Below are positions 1 through 8,426 of a stretch of 27,261 nt of DNA, in pieces. The stretch is from a virus: positions 1-27,261 of the IMG/VR virus record IMGVR_UViG_3300009098_000119. One strand, written 5' to 3'. The position numbers and the translations under genes are program-made. The notes beneath the pieces are model-generated. The model did not search any database. It saw nothing but the letters and a program-made list of their open reading frames with translations, and was not told where the DNA came from. Position 1 is the first letter of the stretch. Every line of letters begins with the position of its first letter.

Positions 1-657
1 GGGTCATATGACAGCCAGTGGCCGCTTGATCCAAACGGTTATCTGTTCCAGGTAGTGAACGGCAACGCGGGAACCAACCCGGTTGTCGGAGCAGGTGGCT
101 TCGACCTCAATCAGATGACTGTTGCTGGTACCGGCCCGGAAGGTGGCGGGTTCTTCTGGCGATCACCAGGACACCAGATTAAGGACACCGAGTTGGAGAT
201 TGGCTACGGCAGGTTGACCAACAACGCGAGTGGGTTGTTGGTCGACGCCACATACCAGAAGATGAACACGGCAGCAGGCTCGATTACCGTTGCTAGCGGC
301 GGCATCAACTTCAGCAGCGGCGACATTGTGACCGATAACTACGGCAACACACTGATCGTGACAGCGGTGGCGGGTGCGGTGACCGCTGTATCGTCGGTGC
401 TGACACGTGGCTGGCAAACGGCCCCGCCGGCTGATCCTGTTCCGTTCACCGCGCGCACTAGGGTTGGTACTGCACTGGGCACAGGTTTAACATTGAATCT
501 TGGTGCATGGACAGCACAGACAGGTGTTACGCTAGGTGGTGCTTCGGCGAAGGTTGCACTATACGGAGGCACACCGATCGCTAAACAGACAGGAGTTCCT
601 GTCACTGCCGCTGGTATCCACGCTGCACTTGTTGCACTGGGAGCATTCTCGCCATGA
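1..657 (+). CDS. Phage structural protein, C-terminal part (5' end outside window)
   Basis: The frame is open from the first base of the window, so this is the C-terminal 218 or so residues of a longer gene. A GTG at 55 is not a convincing start because the upstream codons are equally protein-like. The product is rich in Gly, Ala, Thr and Val, with a beta-strand-like pattern and no cysteine. The last 35 residues (a KVALYGGTPIAKQTG segment followed by VTAAGIHAALVALG) resemble tails I associate with phage fibre or appendage proteins. It precedes the tail-hub candidate, so a virion appendage is likely, but the exact role is inference. The stop overlaps the next start in an ATGA junction. Confidence 0.65.
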   Translation, partial: GSYDSQWPLDPNGYLFQVVNGNAGTNPVVGAGGFDLNQMTVAGTGPEGGGFFWRSPGHQIKDTELEIGYGRLTNNASGLLVDATYQKMNTAAGSITVASGGINFSSGDIVTDNYGNTLIVTAVAGAVTAVSSVLTRGWQTAPPADPVPFTARTRVGTALGTGLTLNLGAWTAQTGVTLGGASAKVALYGGTPIAKQTGVPVTAAGIHAALVALGAFSP

Positions 658-824
658 AGATGCAAACTAGACCAACTACACTTACACAAGAACAAGCTAA
701 GATTGTGCTTGCATTCATGCAGCGTGTTGACTTGAAGGGCAGTGAAGCACCTACATTCATGCATGTTGCGTCTGTATTGGATGCCATTGCAAGTGAGCAG
801 CCAGTTGTTGAGGAAGTTGAATAG
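654..824 (+). CDS. Small hypothetical phage protein (56 aa)
   Basis: A short frame runs from ATG 654 to TAG 822-824, encoding 56 residues beginning MKMQTRPTTLTQEQ and ending QPVVEEVE. It is coupled at both ends: its ATG overlaps the previous stop (ATGA) and its stop shares one base with the next start (TAGTG). That tight packing is the main reason to believe it is translated. It is predicted helical with an acidic C-terminus and has no motif I recognise. Its position just before the tail-hub gene suggests a small virion or assembly protein, but no function can be assigned. Confidence 0.7.
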   Translation: MKMQTRPTTLTQEQAKIVLAFMQRVDLKGSEAPTFMHVASVLDAIASEQPVVEEVE

Positions 825-2491
825 TGTACCTCAGCCACACAACCAAACAACAAGCTGCACCTAAGGAAGCACTACGTTACTCAACCGTTCGCTCGTTCGA
901 AGGCGGTCTGAATGTTGCTGATACAGACCTCAACATGTCACCCAAGTTCGCTAAGGTGTTGGACAACATCGAGCGTGCCACAGATGGCTCACTTAGCGTG
1001 CGTCCAGGCACAGTGTTGTATTGCAACACCTTGGCTAGTAGTGCTGCTATAGTCAACCATACGTACTTCGCACAGCATATCGTTGCTGTGCAGACTGATG
1101 GCACATTCAACTTGATCGATGCCAATGGTGTATGCACTGAATTGCTGCTTGGTGGTGCAAAGCCTTGGGTAGCTGGTGGGATTACTGAAACCAACTTCAC
1201 TGTGTTCAATAGCGATCTGATAATCTGCAATGGCAAAGACAAGCCGATGATTATCAGTGGTAAGCCGTCTGATCCTAACTACTTGGTTGTCCAGTTGTTG
1301 GTTGATCTTGGCACGTTGTCGAATATCAATACACCAATCGGCAAGTACGTGATTGCCCATGCTCAGTACACACTCATTGCAGGTGTGCCTACTGACCCGA
1401 GCACATTGTTCATCAGTGCAAGGGGGACAAGTGGGACATTCTTCGGTGATCCAGCGCCTAACGACGCTGTTAATCTTGATCTTGGTCCTCGTGTGTCCTT
1501 GGGTTCTGCTGTTATTACTGGCATGGTGGCCTACCGTGACAAGCTGCTCGTCACGTTTGAGCGTGGAGTATTGCCACTCAACCTCGGAGTATATACTGGC
1601 TCCCCATCCGTGCACACGCCTACCGATGATGGGTTCATTGAGGAATATGGATGTCTGTGTCACCGATCCTTGGTATCGGTAGGGGATGACACCTTCTTCA
1701 ATGACAACGTGGGTGTGAACTCCATCAACCGCATCAATGTGTTCAACACGCTGAGGCCAGTACGAGCTAGTCACCTTGTTGATCCATTGACGACTGCTGC
1801 GATCCAACCACTCACTGCTGGACAGATCGCACAATACATGTTTGCAGTCTACGATCTACGCAACTTCCGTTACATGCTGTTCGTTCCTACGTTCGATGCA
1901 GATGGCAATCTAGTAGAGACAGTTGGGTTCAGCTACACGAACATCCCAACGATGAAGGTGCAAGCATGGGCACGCTTGCGAGGATGGAAGTGGCAGAGTG
2001 CTTGCCGCACTGCTTTGCAGAACATCATCTTTGCGTCTGGTAACAAGTTGTACTCGTATGACTTCGATAGTGATAGGGCAGTAGACTTTCTTGGTGATCC
2101 AGCAATTAACAATGGCAGTGGTCAGCCCATCACATTCGAGTGGGAGATGCCTTGGGCTGATTTCAAGCAGCGCATGGAAGTGAAGTTTATGCGCTACATT
2201 GGGTTGGATACACAAGGCAGTGGAGCCTTCACGCTCAATGTGTATGTGGACAATATATTGAGTAGTCCATTGTTGTCTATGCAATTTGCTGGAGGTAACA
2301 TTGGTGGCTTCGGTAATACACCATTTGGTGATGCACCATCTGGTGGTGGTCGTAAGACGAGTGATGAACGCTTGTATGCATTCGTGGCGAAGTACAAGCT
2401 AATCAAGCTACGGTTCTTTGGTACGACTATATCACCACTACGCTTCATCAGTGTGACGCTTGCCTATGTCATGGGCAGTCTTAGGAGATAA
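824..2491 (+). CDS. Putative tail hub / DNA stabilization protein (P22 gp10-like)
   Basis: The 555-residue protein is almost all beta-strand with repeating hydrophobic blades, as expected of propeller-like tail hub proteins. The N-terminal RSFEGGLNVADTDLNM segment, followed by a VRPGT turn, resembles openings of podoviral stabilization proteins such as P22 gp10, which plug the portal and connect it to the fibres. P22 gp10 is somewhat shorter (about 470 residues). The middle contains VTFERGVLPLNLGVY and a later block with WARLRGWKWQSAC. The start is GTG at 824, overlapping the previous stop by one base, with GAGGA about 9 bases upstream. It is followed by the tail-fibre gene after two bases. 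The structural assignment is inference from pattern and context; a generic virion protein is the alternative. Confidence 0.6.
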   Translation: MYLSHTTKQQAAPKEALRYSTVRSFEGGLNVADTDLNMSPKFAKVLDNIERATDGSLSVRPGTVLYCNTLASSAAIVNHTYFAQHIVAVQTDGTFNLIDANGVCTELLLGGAKPWVAGGITETNFTVFNSDLIICNGKDKPMIISGKPSDPNYLVVQLLVDLGTLSNINTPIGKYVIAHAQYTLIAGVPTDPSTLFISARGTSGTFFGDPAPNDAVNLDLGPRVSLGSAVITGMVAYRDKLLVTFERGVLPLNLGVYTGSPSVHTPTDDGFIEEYGCLCHRSLVSVGDDTFFNDNVGVNSINRINVFNTLRPVRASHLVDPLTTAAIQPLTAGQIAQYMFAVYDLRNFRYMLFVPTFDADGNLVETVGFSYTNIPTMKVQAWARLRGWKWQSACRTALQNIIFASGNKLYSYDFDSDRAVDFLGDPAINNGSGQPITFEWEMPWADFKQRMEVKFMRYIGLDTQGSGAFTLNVYVDNILSSPLLSMQFAGGNIGGFGNTPFGDAPSGGGRKTSDERLYAFVAKYKLIKLRFFGTTISPLRFISVTLAYVMGSLRR

Positions 2492-2493
2492 GT

Positions 2494-3636
2494 ATGGCCA
2501 AGACTCCCAACATTGCATTGAACATCATCCCATTCGATCAAATACCATGGGATGTTCAAGCCAATGAGAACACGACTATCATCGATGGTGTGATTGGCCA
2601 ATACTTTGCAGTTGCCAATTTCGTAGGTGTGTGGGAGAACGCAACTACATATGTAGTTGGCCAGAACGTTATCGATAGTGCTGATGGAACTCTGTGGTTG
2701 TGCGGAGTAGGAAATACAAGTCCTGTAGCACCAACTACATTTGCTGCTGATCGTATTGCACACCCTGCTAATTGGTCAACAGGTGGGCCATCAGCGGCTG
2801 CATCTGCTGCTGCTGCTGATGCAAGTGCTACTGCTGCTGCTGCGAGTGCGCTGGCTACTTCATCTTTGGCAGCTAACCCAAACTACGTAAACAACAGTGG
2901 CTTTTCAATCAACCAACGAGCATATGTTAGTGGCGCAGCACTTGGTATTGGTGCGTTTGGGCATGATCGTTGGAAGGGTGGTCCTGCGGGTTGCACATAT
3001 ACGTTTGTGCAGAGTACTGGTCCAAGTACTGTCATCACCATTACTGCTGGCTTGCTTCAACAGACTATCGAGGGTGCACAGCTTGTAGGGGGTGACTATA
3101 CACTATCATGGGCAGGCTCGTCACACGCACGTGTAGGGCTTGCCGGTGCGTATGCTTCCAGTCCCATTACTGTAACGGGACTTGTTGCGGGGACGGATAC
3201 CACGATTGAGTTTGGTGCAGGCACGCTAAGCCAAGTCAAGTTTGAGGCAGGTTCAGTTGCTAGTGTTTGGAAAGCACTAACTGCGCGTGAGGAGTTGGTG
3301 AGTTGCCAACGCTATTTGCCTGTATTTAGCCCTGATGCAATCTCAGCCTTTGCAGCACTAGGGAGCGGCTACGCAACTAGTACAACTGCTGCTGACATAC
3401 ACATTCCATTCCACACTAGGACACGAGCAAGTGTGACTGGTATCACTGTGCTCAATCCTACCCATTTCTACTTGAACAACTCTACCACATTCACTGCAAT
3501 GGTGTTCTTGCGCGGTGGGCTTGATGGTGTACAAGTGTCCTGTACAGGTGCATCTGGTCTATCTGCTAATCAAGGTGTAATTCTTGCCACCAATACAGGT
3601 GATGCCAAAATCATTTGTACTGGGGCCGAATTGTAA
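2494..3636 (+). CDS. Tail fibre-like protein
   Basis: This 380-residue protein has modular fibre architecture. The N-terminus (about 1-40) would attach to the virion. At about 43-70 there is a short module with FVGVWENATTYVVGQNVID and LWLC, resembling carbohydrate-binding modules of the chitinase/CBM5-12 type. An Ala/Ser-rich helical stretch at about 98-126 is typical of trimeric fibre shafts. From about 128 the NPNYVNNSGFSINQRA and FGHDRWKGG pattern matches a C-terminal domain common in phage fibres. A good Shine-Dalgarno AGGAG sits 6 bases before ATG 2494. Its job is probably receptor recognition. A perfect 18-bp palindrome at 2642-2659 lies inside the CBM-like module. Confidence 0.75.
   Translation: MAKTPNIALNIIPFDQIPWDVQANENTTIIDGVIGQYFAVANFVGVWENATTYVVGQNVIDSADGTLWLCGVGNTSPVAPTTFAADRIAHPANWSTGGPSAAASAAAADASATAAAASALATSSLAANPNYVNNSGFSINQRAYVSGAALGIGAFGHDRWKGGPAGCTYTFVQSTGPSTVITITAGLLQQTIEGAQLVGGDYTLSWAGSSHARVGLAGAYASSPITVTGLVAGTDTTIEFGAGTLSQVKFEAGSVASVWKALTAREELVSCQRYLPVFSPDAISAFAALGSGYATSTTAADIHIPFHTRTRASVTGITVLNPTHFYLNNSTTFTAMVFLRGGLDGVQVSCTGASGLSANQGVILATNTGDAKIICTGAEL
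2642..2659. promoter_or_regulatory. Palindrome with CTACATATGTAG core (site 1, intragenic)
   Basis: Perfect 18-bp palindrome centred between 2650 and 2651. Its 12-bp core CTACATATGTAG is identical to the cores at 16411 and 18374. It lies inside the tail-fibre gene and encodes part of the segment TTYVV. The recurrence of this 12-mer argues for a protein-binding site, although codon constraint at this copy cannot be excluded. Confidence 0.5.
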
Positions 3637-3659
3637 TCGTCTTGGGATAGGAAAATAAC

Positions 3660-3821
3660 ATGCTCAGTCTAGTCCTACTTGTGTTTGCGTTCGTGCTTGC
3701 TGTGCTTGCAGCCATCCCTGGTGTCCGGTTCGACCCATATCGCTTGAACCTTGGTTGGGCAGCATTTGCATTCTTCGTTGCATCTGTGCTGTTTGGCCAA
3801 GGCATGGCATTGATGCATTGA
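3660..3821 (+). CDS. Small membrane protein with two predicted TM helices (holin-like?)
   Basis: A 53-residue frame runs from ATG 3660 to TGA 3819-3821, with AGGA about 8 bases upstream. It consists almost wholly of two hydrophobic helices, about residues 2-20 and 31-48, joined by a short polar loop containing RFDPYRLN. The size and topology would suit a class II holin or another inner-membrane accessory. The endolysin, however, is encoded about 20 kb away on the other strand beside another membrane-protein candidate, so the lysis role is uncertain. The stop overlaps the next start (TGATG), indicating translational coupling with the following membrane-anchored protein. Confidence 0.7.
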   Translation: MLSLVLLVFAFVLAVLAAIPGVRFDPYRLNLGWAAFAFFVASVLFGQGMALMH

Positions 3822-4372
3822 TGTTTACTGAATCATTCTGGAACTCAGTTCTCTTAGCCAGCTTTGCTGGAGCATTGAGTGGATTAGTAGCATGGATACT
3901 TGCTCTTCGCAGTAGTGCTGTACAGAAAGCACGTGATCTGCAAGAGTCAACGGAGAGAACAGCCGCTGCGATTGCTAAGAGTCACATGGAATTAGTAAGT
4001 GAAGTAGGAGCACTCAGAGAGAAGCTGCAAGTCGTAACGGCCCAGGTGGTGCCGTTCAATACGGCGTTTCAACAGATCCTCATTGCCCAGCTTACCCACT
4101 CGCATACACCAGAATTAGATGCCTTGATGAAGAAGATTGGGCCACCGAATACGCTTACTAAGGAAGAAGAAATGCGTATGCATAAATTGCTCCATGATCG
4201 GCAACATGATCTGAATGGTGAGATTTCTCAAGAGGAACGTGAGGCAGCCTTGATCCTTCCGTATGTCATGCGTCGTGCACGAGAAGAGCAAGCACAGATG
4301 AATCGTGGCGAGGAGACCCATCTACGAACAGTCAGTGTAGTAGATATAAAGACTGACACTGACGCTGAATAG
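3821..4372 (+). CDS. Membrane-anchored coiled-coil protein
   Basis: The 183-residue protein is read from ATG 3821, which overlaps the preceding stop (TGATG). An in-frame ATG at 3755 would bury the start inside the upstream gene and is rejected. Residues 8-29 form one hydrophobic helix. From about 31 to 75 the sequence is heptad-like and charged (ARDLQESTERTAAAIAKSHM), followed by a helical acidic C-terminal half with EEEMRMHKLLHDR and EEREAAL. There is no lipobox or catalytic motif. One N-terminal TM plus a coiled coil also fits an inner-membrane spanin, but the lysis genes lie elsewhere. Function unknown. Confidence 0.75.
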   Translation: MFTESFWNSVLLASFAGALSGLVAWILALRSSAVQKARDLQESTERTAAAIAKSHMELVSEVGALREKLQVVTAQVVPFNTAFQQILIAQLTHSHTPELDALMKKIGPPNTLTKEEEMRMHKLLHDRQHDLNGEISQEEREAALILPYVMRRAREEQAQMNRGEETHLRTVSVVDIKTDTDAE

Positions 4373-4376
4373 GTCA

Positions 4377-4847
4377 GTGCACATTGAGCCAATCAATGAG
4401 AACAATGTGGCCCACTGTGTGCGGCTATGCCAGGAGTTGCATGAACTTGGTTCATTCAATTCATTGGGCATTGCGTTCGAGTGGGACTTCACGCTGTATA
4501 CTCTTGTCGGATACATGCGCGATCCAAACTACTACGCACGCTGTGCGACTGACGATGATGGCAACTACGTTGGGCTGGTCGGTGGCAAGTTGGTGAACTT
4601 TCATTTCTCTCCCAAGCTGATGGGAATTGAGGATGGCTGGTATGTCAGAGAAGGAACACCAGGACGCACTAAGATCGCAGTGCGACTTATGCGAGGATTT
4701 GTTGCGTGGTGTCTCGATGAGCGTGGAGCACTACTTGTCCAGACTGGCGACATTGCAGCGATCAATAGTCTCGCAGTCGATGCACTCTACAAACACCTTG
4801 GCTTCCAACGGTTCGGAACAATTTACAAGTATGAGCGGAGGACGTGA
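4377..4847 (+). CDS. GNAT-family N-acetyltransferase (first of two)
   Basis: The 156-residue product has the GNAT fold order: an N-terminal helix pair, the beta segment GNYVGLVGGKLV, the segment EDGWYVREGTPGRTKIAVRLMRGF in the acetyl-CoA pyrophosphate-loop position, and a C-terminal NSLAVDALYKHLGFQRFG typical of the last helix-strand. The glycine-rich loop is less canonical (REGTPGRTKIA) than in the second GNAT gene. It starts with GTG 4377, four bases after the previous stop, and no strong ribosome-binding site is visible. GNATs transfer acetyl groups from acetyl-CoA to amines; the target is unknown and could be a virion or host protein. Confidence 0.75.
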   Translation: MHIEPINENNVAHCVRLCQELHELGSFNSLGIAFEWDFTLYTLVGYMRDPNYYARCATDDDGNYVGLVGGKLVNFHFSPKLMGIEDGWYVREGTPGRTKIAVRLMRGFVAWCLDERGALLVQTGDIAAINSLAVDALYKHLGFQRFGTIYKYERRT

Positions 4848-5920
4848 TGTGGACTGATAGCGGACAGGTCAATCATCTGTCATTCGCTGGCCTGCGTGGT
4901 GGTGGTAAGGGTGGAGGAGGAGGGGGCGGTCAGCCTATGCAGCCTCGCAGCTACACTGATCCTGTAGATGGCACAACATTCAGTGATAGCTATTGGGGAG
5001 GTGGTGGAGCAGAGGCACTGAACACACACATCAGTCAGCGCAAGGCACAAGAGAAAGAGGCAAGCGACGCTGCTGCTGCAAAGAAGACACAGGATGATGC
5101 TGCTGCTGAACAAACATTCCAAGGTAAGCGGCAATCGGCATATAACGCAGCGAGTGAATCTGCACGTCGAGCATTCCAGTTGCAGGGTGCCAATCCTGAT
5201 GACTACTACGGATCATACATCCAGCCTGCACTGATGGATCAGTACAATCAGATACAGGACTTGGACCCTAACCCTAGTGCTGCATTCCCAACATCACTTG
5301 GTGACACGATTGCCAATAGTGTGTTGAGTGGAAAGCGGAACTCATACACATCCCAGTTGAATAAGATATTCACACCACAATACGCAAACAACGTATTGCC
5401 TGACAGTGCGATCGATCCATACGTGTCACAGATCGTGAGTGAGCAGTTCGATCCATTGTATGCAGGACTGACCAATGCCCAGAAGCGTGGTACACTTAAT
5501 GATAGTGGCTATCAAGCTGCACTAGATGCACTTGGTTCTCGTAAAGCAGGGGCAACTTCATCTGTACGTACACTTGGCCAAGGTATCCTCAACACAGATC
5601 GTGCCAACATCAACACTGACATTGGCAGTGCCAGGACTGATGTGAACAATCTTGGGTTTGGTGACACGTTCGACCCATCACCCTATCAATCTCGCATCCA
5701 GAGCAGGGCAACAAGTGATCTCTCTGGTCTAGGTGGAGCCATTCGTGGTGCGGTTGGTGATACCAAGTACGCTGACCTCACTGATCTATTGAATGTTGGA
5801 GGATCAGTACAAGGAGCAACGCAACCTAGTGCCACTAACCTCAATGGCGTAGGTGGCACAGCACCTGTTGATCCACTTGCTAATGCAAAGCGTGGCCTAG
5901 GTAATGTAGGAGCATTCTAA
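4847..5920 (+). CDS. Ala/Gly-rich probable virion (internal/ejection) protein
   Basis: I place the start at ATG 4847 (357 aa) because GGAGG lies 5 bases upstream and the ATG overlaps the previous stop. The GTG three bases earlier is the alternative. The N-terminus has a seven-Gly run after GGGK. Residues about 60-115 are a helical Ala/Lys/Gln-rich coil (KAQEKEASDAAAAKKTQDD). The rest is low in Cys and Trp and rich in Asn, Ser, Asp and Gly, resembling podoviral internal virion proteins. It sits between two GNAT genes and just upstream of further proteins of the same style. The precise role is inference from composition and synteny. Confidence 0.65.
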   Translation: MWTDSGQVNHLSFAGLRGGGKGGGGGGGQPMQPRSYTDPVDGTTFSDSYWGGGGAEALNTHISQRKAQEKEASDAAAAKKTQDDAAAEQTFQGKRQSAYNAASESARRAFQLQGANPDDYYGSYIQPALMDQYNQIQDLDPNPSAAFPTSLGDTIANSVLSGKRNSYTSQLNKIFTPQYANNVLPDSAIDPYVSQIVSEQFDPLYAGLTNAQKRGTLNDSGYQAALDALGSRKAGATSSVRTLGQGILNTDRANINTDIGSARTDVNNLGFGDTFDPSPYQSRIQSRATSDLSGLGGAIRGAVGDTKYADLTDLLNVGGSVQGATQPSATNLNGVGGTAPVDPLANAKRGLGNVGAF

Positions 5921-6369
5921 TGGTGCTCATTGGCCAAGACAATGTTGAGTCATGTTGGGAATCCCTTGACAGGTTACTAAAGGATTACTTCGCAGCAACT
6001 ATTGCGAAGGAGAATGTACCACCACTCGACATGAACTGGCCAATGTACATGCGCTTACAATCGGCACGTGCTTGTGTGCTGATCTGTGCCAGGGAATCTG
6101 GTCGTATCATAGGGTTTGCTCTCTACTTCGTGTTGCATCACCCACACCACCAGACTGTGCTGTGTGCTCAGTGTGATATTCTGGCTACACGTGTAGATGA
6201 ACGTGGGAAGGGAATTGGCACGAAGCTAGTGAAGTATGGTGAATACGTATTGCGTAAGCGTGGTGTAGAGATCATTCAGCACAACTTCAGAACGTGCTAT
6301 GAGACCAAGCCATTGTTCACCAAGATGGGCTACACACTAGAAGAACACTGCTACAGAAAGGCGCTGTAA
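5920..6369 (+). CDS. GNAT-family N-acetyltransferase (second of two)
   Basis: This 149-residue protein carries a canonical acetyl-CoA binding motif A, ATRVDERGKGIGTKLVKYGE (R/Q-x2-G-x-G/A form), preceded by the beta-strand pair GRIIGFALYFVL and ending with TKPLFTKMGYTLEEH, the usual last helix and strand. It is therefore a more conventional GNAT than the upstream one; the two are not obvious duplicates. GGAG lies 7 bases before ATG 5920, and the ATG shares a base with the preceding stop (TAATG). Substrate unknown. Its embedding in the virion operon suggests a late role, such as modifying a virion protein. Confidence 0.85.
   Translation: MVLIGQDNVESCWESLDRLLKDYFAATIAKENVPPLDMNWPMYMRLQSARACVLICARESGRIIGFALYFVLHHPHHQTVLCAQCDILATRVDERGKGIGTKLVKYGEYVLRKRGVEIIQHNFRTCYETKPLFTKMGYTLEEHCYRKAL
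6185..6196. promoter_or_regulatory. Palindrome CTACACGTGTAG (site 2, intragenic)
   Basis: A perfect 12-bp palindrome of the CTAC-N4-GTAG class, containing TACA-CG-TGTA. It lies in the second GNAT gene, where it encodes the start of the acetyl-CoA binding motif, so coincidence through coding constraint is possible. Confidence 0.4.
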
Positions 6370-7415
6370 TGGCCTTTTCAACAATCGCTGCGATTGCAGG
6401 TCTTGCCAGTGCTGGTGCTGGCATTGTCGGTTCGCTTGGCCAGAAGAACACTGGCCAACAAGAAGCCAATAGAATCTCTGCACAGCAGGTGCAGGATGCT
6501 GAACAAAATGCACAATTCCAACGGGCTATATCTGCACTCATCAACCAGCGTAGTGTTGCTGGCACAAGTGACAGCTTCGGTTCAACCACGCACTATGATC
6601 CTGCAACGAATACTTGGGTCAGTAATCTAGGCCCACTACCACAAGCTGCTCAGCGTGCATCTGACCAAGCAGGGATCACACGCAACACAGTTGATCTACA
6701 GAACACAGAACTGGCTAACAGAGAAGCACTACGTAGGGCAGCAGCAGCCGGTCCTATGGCCGACACTGCTCGGAGGAACCTACAAGACTTTAGGCCAATG
6801 ACGCCTGACACATTGGCTGGCTTGTTGCAAGAGCGTGCCACTACAGCCAATGCACAAACGTTCCGGCCACTGATTGCTGACACGCTACGCTCGTTTGCAC
6901 GAACAGGCACAAGTGCTGGTCCTGTGTTGGCACAGCTTGGCAAGGCAAATGCAGATGAGACACGTAAGGCAATCATCGATTCACAGATTGCTGCAATGAC
7001 TGGTGTGGACCAGATCAACCAATCGAGGCGTAGTGGGTTGGAGAGCAATGCAACAACTACTGCTGCACTTGCCAATCCTCAGTTCCAGTTCAGTGGCATC
7101 CAGCCCAATAATGCTGCAAGTACAATGGCTGCATTGGTTGCTGATCGAGCAAAGACAGCATCCACTGCACCTGCAACTGGACAGTATGGAGTGAACCAAG
7201 CAACTGCACTTGGGCAGGCCGCAGGCAACAACCTGATTAAGAACCAAGTTGATCCCAACTTTGGGCTGAACAATACACTTGACGCAGCAGGACAACTCAA
7301 GAACATATTTGGCAAGAATGGGCCACTAGCTTCATTGTTTGGGCCAAGCACGAATAGTGGTGACACTGCTCCTAAACCATACAACTACAACGATACGTGG
7401 AACTCCAACAGCTAG
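6369..7415 (+). CDS. Probable internal virion / ejection protein
   Basis: The 348-residue protein opens with a hydrophobic Ala/Gly-rich helix (FSTIAAIAGLASAGAGIVGSLG, residues 3-24) followed by a Gln/Asn/Ala-rich helical body. This N-terminal membrane-active helix plus polar coil recurs among podoviral ejection proteins. No cysteine or catalytic motif is evident. ATG 6369 overlaps the GNAT stop by one base. It precedes two further probable internal proteins, supporting a shared role in DNA delivery. Assignment rests on composition and gene order rather than a recognised domain. Confidence 0.6.
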   Translation: MAFSTIAAIAGLASAGAGIVGSLGQKNTGQQEANRISAQQVQDAEQNAQFQRAISALINQRSVAGTSDSFGSTTHYDPATNTWVSNLGPLPQAAQRASDQAGITRNTVDLQNTELANREALRRAAAAGPMADTARRNLQDFRPMTPDTLAGLLQERATTANAQTFRPLIADTLRSFARTGTSAGPVLAQLGKANADETRKAIIDSQIAAMTGVDQINQSRRSGLESNATTTAALANPQFQFSGIQPNNAASTMAALVADRAKTASTAPATGQYGVNQATALGQAAGNNLIKNQVDPNFGLNNTLDAAGQLKNIFGKNGPLASLFGPSTNSGDTAPKPYNYNDTWNSNS

Positions 7416-7424
7416 GGCACATCA

Positions 7425-8426
7425 ATGCCTACTGCAAACTCATATGGCTCGTTCAGTCCGCAAGGGATCGACCCGTTCCCTATTGAGACTACGCTTGCAC
7501 AACTTGCATCGACAAGTCCAGCACGTGCTCAATCGATGCTCTATCGGTATCAATCCGATAGGGATGCTGCGAGCAACCAATACACCAATGAGTTGGATAC
7601 GCAGCACCAATTCGCTAGACAACAGCTCTCACAACAGTTGTACGAGAACCAACTGAAGGCACTGACTGAGGCAACTAAGACGCCAGGAGCACTGGACATC
7701 ATATCGTCATCACCACAATATAGTGGTGTGCTCGGTGGTGCTGATCCTTCTGTGGTGGGTGGCGTTGCACAACACTTGACCAATCTACAGAATGCAGAGC
7801 AATTCCAGAAGGCAGGAGCAGGACTTGCATCAGCCGACAGTGCTGGATGGCAAGTTGGAAATGCGGATGCATCACGACTTGCCGGTGCTCCTGTTGTGTC
7901 TGGTTTGTCTAGAGCAGAACGTGTTGCAAACATAGGAGCCAATGCAAGGATTGCTGCGGCAGGCATAAGGGGAGGACAAGAGAAGCAACCAGGCATAACA
8001 GAGACACTGCCTGTTGGTCCTAATGGTGAAATCAGGACAGGCTCATTCGGTGGAAGGACTGGCCTTGTCACCAATGACCAGATCAATGCATGGAAAGTGT
8101 CTCACGGATATGCTAGTGCTCCTGTTGTGCAACCACCACCTGTTGATGCACCACCTCCAACATCTGGCAAGACATCATTGCCTCCTGCCAAGACAGAAGG
8201 AACAGGTGGCACTGGTCCTGGTGTAGTACGTAACACAGCCCCTGGTGCAGCACAACTACAAGCTAAGGCGCAAGCATATGTGGAGGGACCGCTGCGGCAG
8301 ACCGATCCTGCTGGATATGCTGATGTGAAGGCAGCACAAACAGCCAATGGAGGCAAGCCTGTACTGCAACAAGGCAAGGATGGTACGCTGACTGGCATTG
8401 TTGGTAAGTCAGGTAAAGTCTATTGA
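7425..8426 (+). CDS. Probable internal virion protein
   Basis: The 333-residue product has a helical N-terminal half (residues about 20-85, with YRYQSDRDAASNQYTNEL and ARQQLSQQLYENQLKAL), a central Gly/Ala-rich region, and a Pro/Gly/Thr-rich linker at about 230-280 (VVQPPPVDAPPPTSGK). The start is ATG 7425, nine bases after the previous stop. The frame ends at TGA 8424-8426, overlapping the TTG at which the giant ejection protein appears to begin. No enzyme motif is visible. Composition and location suggest a virion structural or ejection role. Confidence 0.6.
   Translation: MPTANSYGSFSPQGIDPFPIETTLAQLASTSPARAQSMLYRYQSDRDAASNQYTNELDTQHQFARQQLSQQLYENQLKALTEATKTPGALDIISSSPQYSGVLGGADPSVVGGVAQHLTNLQNAEQFQKAGAGLASADSAGWQVGNADASRLAGAPVVSGLSRAERVANIGANARIAAAGIRGGQEKQPGITETLPVGPNGEIRTGSFGGRTGLVTNDQINAWKVSHGYASAPVVQPPPVDAPPPTSGKTSLPPAKTEGTGGTGPGVVRNTAPGAAQLQAKAQAYVEGPLRQTDPAGYADVKAAQTANGGKPVLQQGKDGTLTGIVGKSGKVY

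Noticed and set aside
989-1834. Long minus-strand frame opposite the tail-hub gene (281 codons)
   Set aside because: It is antisense to a well-supported gene, has an implausible composition rich in Cys, His and Ser, and has no ribosome site or coupling to neighbours.
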